Source: Sedimentimonas flavescens
GTDB lineage: Bacteria; Pseudomonadota; Alphaproteobacteria; Rhodobacterales; Rhodobacteraceae
Reading direction: 5' to 3'
Length of the DNA: 45,271 bases
NCBI RefSeq assembly: GCF_019264375.1
Contig: NZ_JAHVAI010000016.1
Coordinates: 1 to 45,271 of the forward strand
Shown here: positions 43,145-45,271 of the stretch, piece by piece
Layout of the letters: the number at the start of each line of letters is the position of its first letter
Numbering within the stretch: position 1 is the first letter of the stretch
Program-made: the position numbers and the translations under genes
The notes under the pieces: model-generated
What the model was told of the DNA's origin: nothing
The model's database searches: none
What the model saw: the letters and a program-made list of their open reading frames with translations, nothing else

Positions 43145-43979
43145 GAGCACCCCGCCCAAACTCACCGACCGAGCCGCGCTGTTGCGCAACCGTGACCGCG
43201 CCAAGCGGCAGGGACCCGAGCTGTTCCTGCACGAAGATGCCGCGATCGAGCTTGAGGAGAGGCTCAACGAGGTTAACAGAACCTTTACGCAGCCCGCCAT
43301 CGTGACGAATTTTCCCGATCCGTGGCTTGCCGTCCTGCCCGGCGCCAAGGTCGTGGCCGATGACGAGATGCTGGATCTGGAGCCGGGCGGTCATGATCTG
43401 GTGGTGCATGCGATGTGCCTGCATTGGGCCAACGACCCGGTCGGGCAGATCGTGCAGGCGGCGCGCGCGCTGCGCCCCGACGGGCTCTTCATCGCCGTGG
43501 CGTTCGGCGGCCAAACCCTGCACGAGCTGCGCGCCGTGCTGGCGGAGGCCGAGGCGTCGGTCAGCGGTGGCCTCAGCCCGCGCGTACTGCCAATGGGCGA
43601 GATCCGCGATCTGGGCGCCTTGCTGCAACGCTCGGGTCTGGCCCTGCCGGTGGCCGACAGCGTGCAGCGCAAGGTTAGCTACGCCGACCCGCTGCGGCTG
43701 CTGCATGATCTGCGCGCCATGGGCGAGGGCAATGCGCTTGACGCCCGGCTGCGCCGCTTCACCCCGCGCGGTGTAATCGTCGAGGCGCTGCGCCGCTATG
43801 CCGAGAGTTTTACCGAGCCCGAGGGTCGGGTGCATGCCACCTTCGACATGGTCTGGCTGACCGGCTGGAAGCCGCATGAAAGCCAGCAAAAGCCGCTGCG
43901 CCCCGGTTCGGCCATTCAGCGGTTGGCCGATGCGCTGAACACCCGCGAGCTGCCAGCCGGCGAGAAACCCCCGAAATAG
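43143..43979 (+). CDS. Methyltransferase-like protein with degenerate SAM-binding loop
   Basis: 278 aa resembling the BioC/NDUFAF5-type class I methyltransferases: DLVVHAMCLHWANDPVGQIV and VQAARALRPDGLFIAVAFGG correspond to motifs II-III of that fold. Where motif I should give a glycine-rich GxGxG loop, the sequence reads PAIVTNFPDPWLAVLPGAKV, so SAM binding looks lost or altered. ATG 43143 shares CATG with the divergent comF start, and no Shine-Dalgarno site is visible. A longer frame from 42972 runs through comF and is rejected. Function is uncertain. Confidence 0.8.
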   Translation: MSTPPKLTDRAALLRNRDRAKRQGPELFLHEDAAIELEERLNEVNRTFTQPAIVTNFPDPWLAVLPGAKVVADDEMLDLEPGGHDLVVHAMCLHWANDPVGQIVQAARALRPDGLFIAVAFGGQTLHELRAVLAEAEASVSGGLSPRVLPMGEIRDLGALLQRSGLALPVADSVQRKVSYADPLRLLHDLRAMGEGNALDARLRRFTPRGVIVEALRRYAESFTEPEGRVHATFDMVWLTGWKPHESQQKPLRPGSAIQRLADALNTRELPAGEKPPK

Positions 43980-44108
43980 ACCCTGTTCCGGCGCAAAAGG
44001 CCCGCTCAGGTTGTTCGCGCTGAGTGCTTCGTGAAAGGTCGCATTGACCCGCGCTCAAAAGGCTTTAAGTCGGGAGAGGTTCCGAGAAGAGAGAGACAGG
44101 ACAGGAAG

Positions 44109-45158
44109 ATGAGCACCAATCCGCGCCTTGCCCATGCCCCCGCCGACCACCCGCCGGTGCCCGATGCGAAGATCGGTCTGCTGGTGGCCAACCTCGGCAC
44201 GCCGGATGCAACGGACTACTGGTCGATGCGGCGCTATCTGAACGAGTTCCTCTCGGACAAGCGGGTCATCGACTATCCGGCGTGGAAGTGGCAACCGCTG
44301 TTGCAGCTGATCATCCTGTCGAAGCGGCCTTTTACCTCGGGCGCGAATTACAAGCTGATCTGGAATAAAGAGGCCGACGAAAGCCCTCTGATGACAATCA
44401 CCAAGCAGCAGGTGGCCAAGCTGCGCGAGGCTGTCGCCGTGCGCTATGGCGCCGAGGTGGTGGTGGATTACTGCATGCGCTACGGCAACCCCTCGACCCA
44501 CGACGTTGTGGATCGGATGGTGAAGCAGGGCTGCGAGAAGATCCTGTTCCTACCGCTTTACCCGCAATATGCGGGCGCGACCTCGGCCACGGCGAACGAT
44601 CAGTTCTTCCGCGCGCTGATGACGCAAAAGCGCCAGCCCGCGGCCCGCGTCGCGCCCGAGTATTTCGACCGCCCGAGCTATATCGAGGCGCTGGCGGCTT
44701 CGGTCGAGCGGGTCTATACGACGTTGCCCGCCCGCCCCGATGTGCTTGTGGCCTCGTATCACGGGATGCCCAAGCGTTACCTGATGGAAGGCGACCCCTA
44801 CCATTGCCAGTGCCAGAAGACCTCGCGCCTGTTGATGGAACGGCTCGGCTGGCAGAAGGGCGATATCGACACGACCTTCCAGTCGGTCTTCGGCTCCGAG
44901 GAATGGCTCAAGCCTTACACAGTCGAGCATGTGGCGGAACTCGCCAAGGCTGGCAAAAAGAATATCGCGGTGATCTCGCCCGCATTCAGTGCCGATTGCA
45001 TCGAGACGCTCGAGGAGATCAACGGCGAGATCCGCGAGGCCTTCGAGCACGCGGGTGGCGAGACCTTTACCTATATCCCCTGTCTTAACGACGACGATCT
45101 GCACATCACGGCGCTGATGGAAGTGGTTGAGGAGAACCTGGCGGGGTGGATTGCCTGA
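44109..45158 (+). CDS. hemH: Ferrochelatase
   Basis: 349 aa. Iron-ligand and catalytic His218 is in VASYHGMPKRYLMEGDPYHC and Glu299 in SPAFSADCIETLEEINGE, both in the standard places. It inserts Fe2+ into protoporphyrin IX to make heme at the inner membrane. ATG 44109 has AGGA 7 bases upstream; a GTG frame start at 44031 is unnecessary. It is preceded by a 129-base gap with a TTGACC element but no clear -10 box. Confidence 0.94.
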   Translation: MSTNPRLAHAPADHPPVPDAKIGLLVANLGTPDATDYWSMRRYLNEFLSDKRVIDYPAWKWQPLLQLIILSKRPFTSGANYKLIWNKEADESPLMTITKQQVAKLREAVAVRYGAEVVVDYCMRYGNPSTHDVVDRMVKQGCEKILFLPLYPQYAGATSATANDQFFRALMTQKRQPAARVAPEYFDRPSYIEALAASVERVYTTLPARPDVLVASYHGMPKRYLMEGDPYHCQCQKTSRLLMERLGWQKGDIDTTFQSVFGSEEWLKPYTVEHVAELAKAGKKNIAVISPAFSADCIETLEEINGEIREAFEHAGGETFTYIPCLNDDDLHITALMEVVEENLAGWIA

Positions 45159-45167
45159 GGGGTTTGC

Positions 45168-45194
45168 GGGGGGGGGGGGGGCCCCCCCCCCCCC
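45168..45194. repeat. G14C13 homopolymer inverted repeat
   Basis: Fourteen G residues (45168-45181) run directly into thirteen C residues (45182-45194), flanked by TGC and GCCGCA. It begins 10 bases after the hemH stop. It could be the distorted remains of a GC-rich terminator, but such a perfect homopolymer junction is typical of a sequencing or assembly error. No gene is visible in the remaining 77 bases. Confidence 0.7.
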
Positions 45195-45271
45195 GCCGCA
45201 CCATCCCACCGAAGGTGACGATTTCGCATTGCGCCCCGTCGCACATGGGCTTTGCCCCGCGCTCGCTTCGG

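Noticed and set aside
43980-44108. Regulatory RNA or iron-responsive box before hemH
   Set aside because: Only a TTGACC element is visible; there is no -10 box, stem-loop or known palindrome clear enough to report.

Overview
The window is chromosomal DNA of a GC-rich alphaproteobacterium, most likely a member of the Rhodobacterales (Rhodobacteraceae/Paracoccaceae). The grounds are the gene sets kdsD-lptC-lptA-lptB-hpf-ptsN and rnhB-ccrM (GANTC methyltransferase), a GT14-type glycosyltransferase with a long C-terminal extension, the carboxynorspermidine route to spermidine, and a Rhodobacterales-type degenerate methyltransferase next to comF. No phage, transposase, integrase or CRISPR array is visible.

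Left part (1-16.5 kb), accessory. A decayed gene (141-570) is followed by a 12.7 kb single-direction catabolic operon (829-13472) whose own LacI-type regulator is the last gene (13536-14561). The operon starts at a strong sigma70-like promoter (TTGACA/TATACG) carrying two identical 12-bp palindromes TGGAACGTTCCA, 21 bp apart centre to centre. It encodes a Gfo/Idh/MocA dehydrogenase, a CoA-transferase, an enoyl-CoA hydratase, an aldehyde dehydrogenase, a complete CUT1 sugar-type ABC importer (binding protein, two permeases, ATPase), two different GMC flavoprotein oxidoreductases and a Dabb-fold protein. The combination suggests import of a hydroxylated, sugar-like compound, its oxidation to an acid, CoA activation and hydration. 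I do not recognise the pathway, and it is the best candidate for an undescribed system here. Just downstream lies a broken surface adhesin (14765-16531) with HYR and Bap-like Ig repeats and an outer-membrane barrel.

Middle part (16.8-33.7 kb), core envelope functions. First come RNase D, arabinose-5-phosphate isomerase, the Lpt lipopolysaccharide exporter subunits C, A and B, hibernation factor and PtsN. On the minus strand follows a polysaccharide block (21.5-31.7 kb): sulfotransferase, GT14, GT2, GT4, GalE, GalU, another GT2, KdsB and the PAP phosphatase CysQ. A polysaccharide-type ABC permease lies beside it. Together they suggest a sulfated surface glycan linked to Kdo. A second LacI-family regulator faces the permease, and its upstream region holds operator-like palindromes and a possible small RNA gene ending at a strong terminator.

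Right part (34-45.2 kb). It holds tRNA-Arg(CCT), a hotdog thioesterase, the two-enzyme carboxy(nor)spermidine pathway, a membrane protein with a C-terminal winged-helix-like domain, two small secreted proteins, RNase HII, CcrM with a GANTC-rich promoter, a comF-grxC-nitrilase-marR operon, a divergent methyltransferase-like gene and ferrochelatase. Immediately after ferrochelatase is a suspicious G14C13 run.
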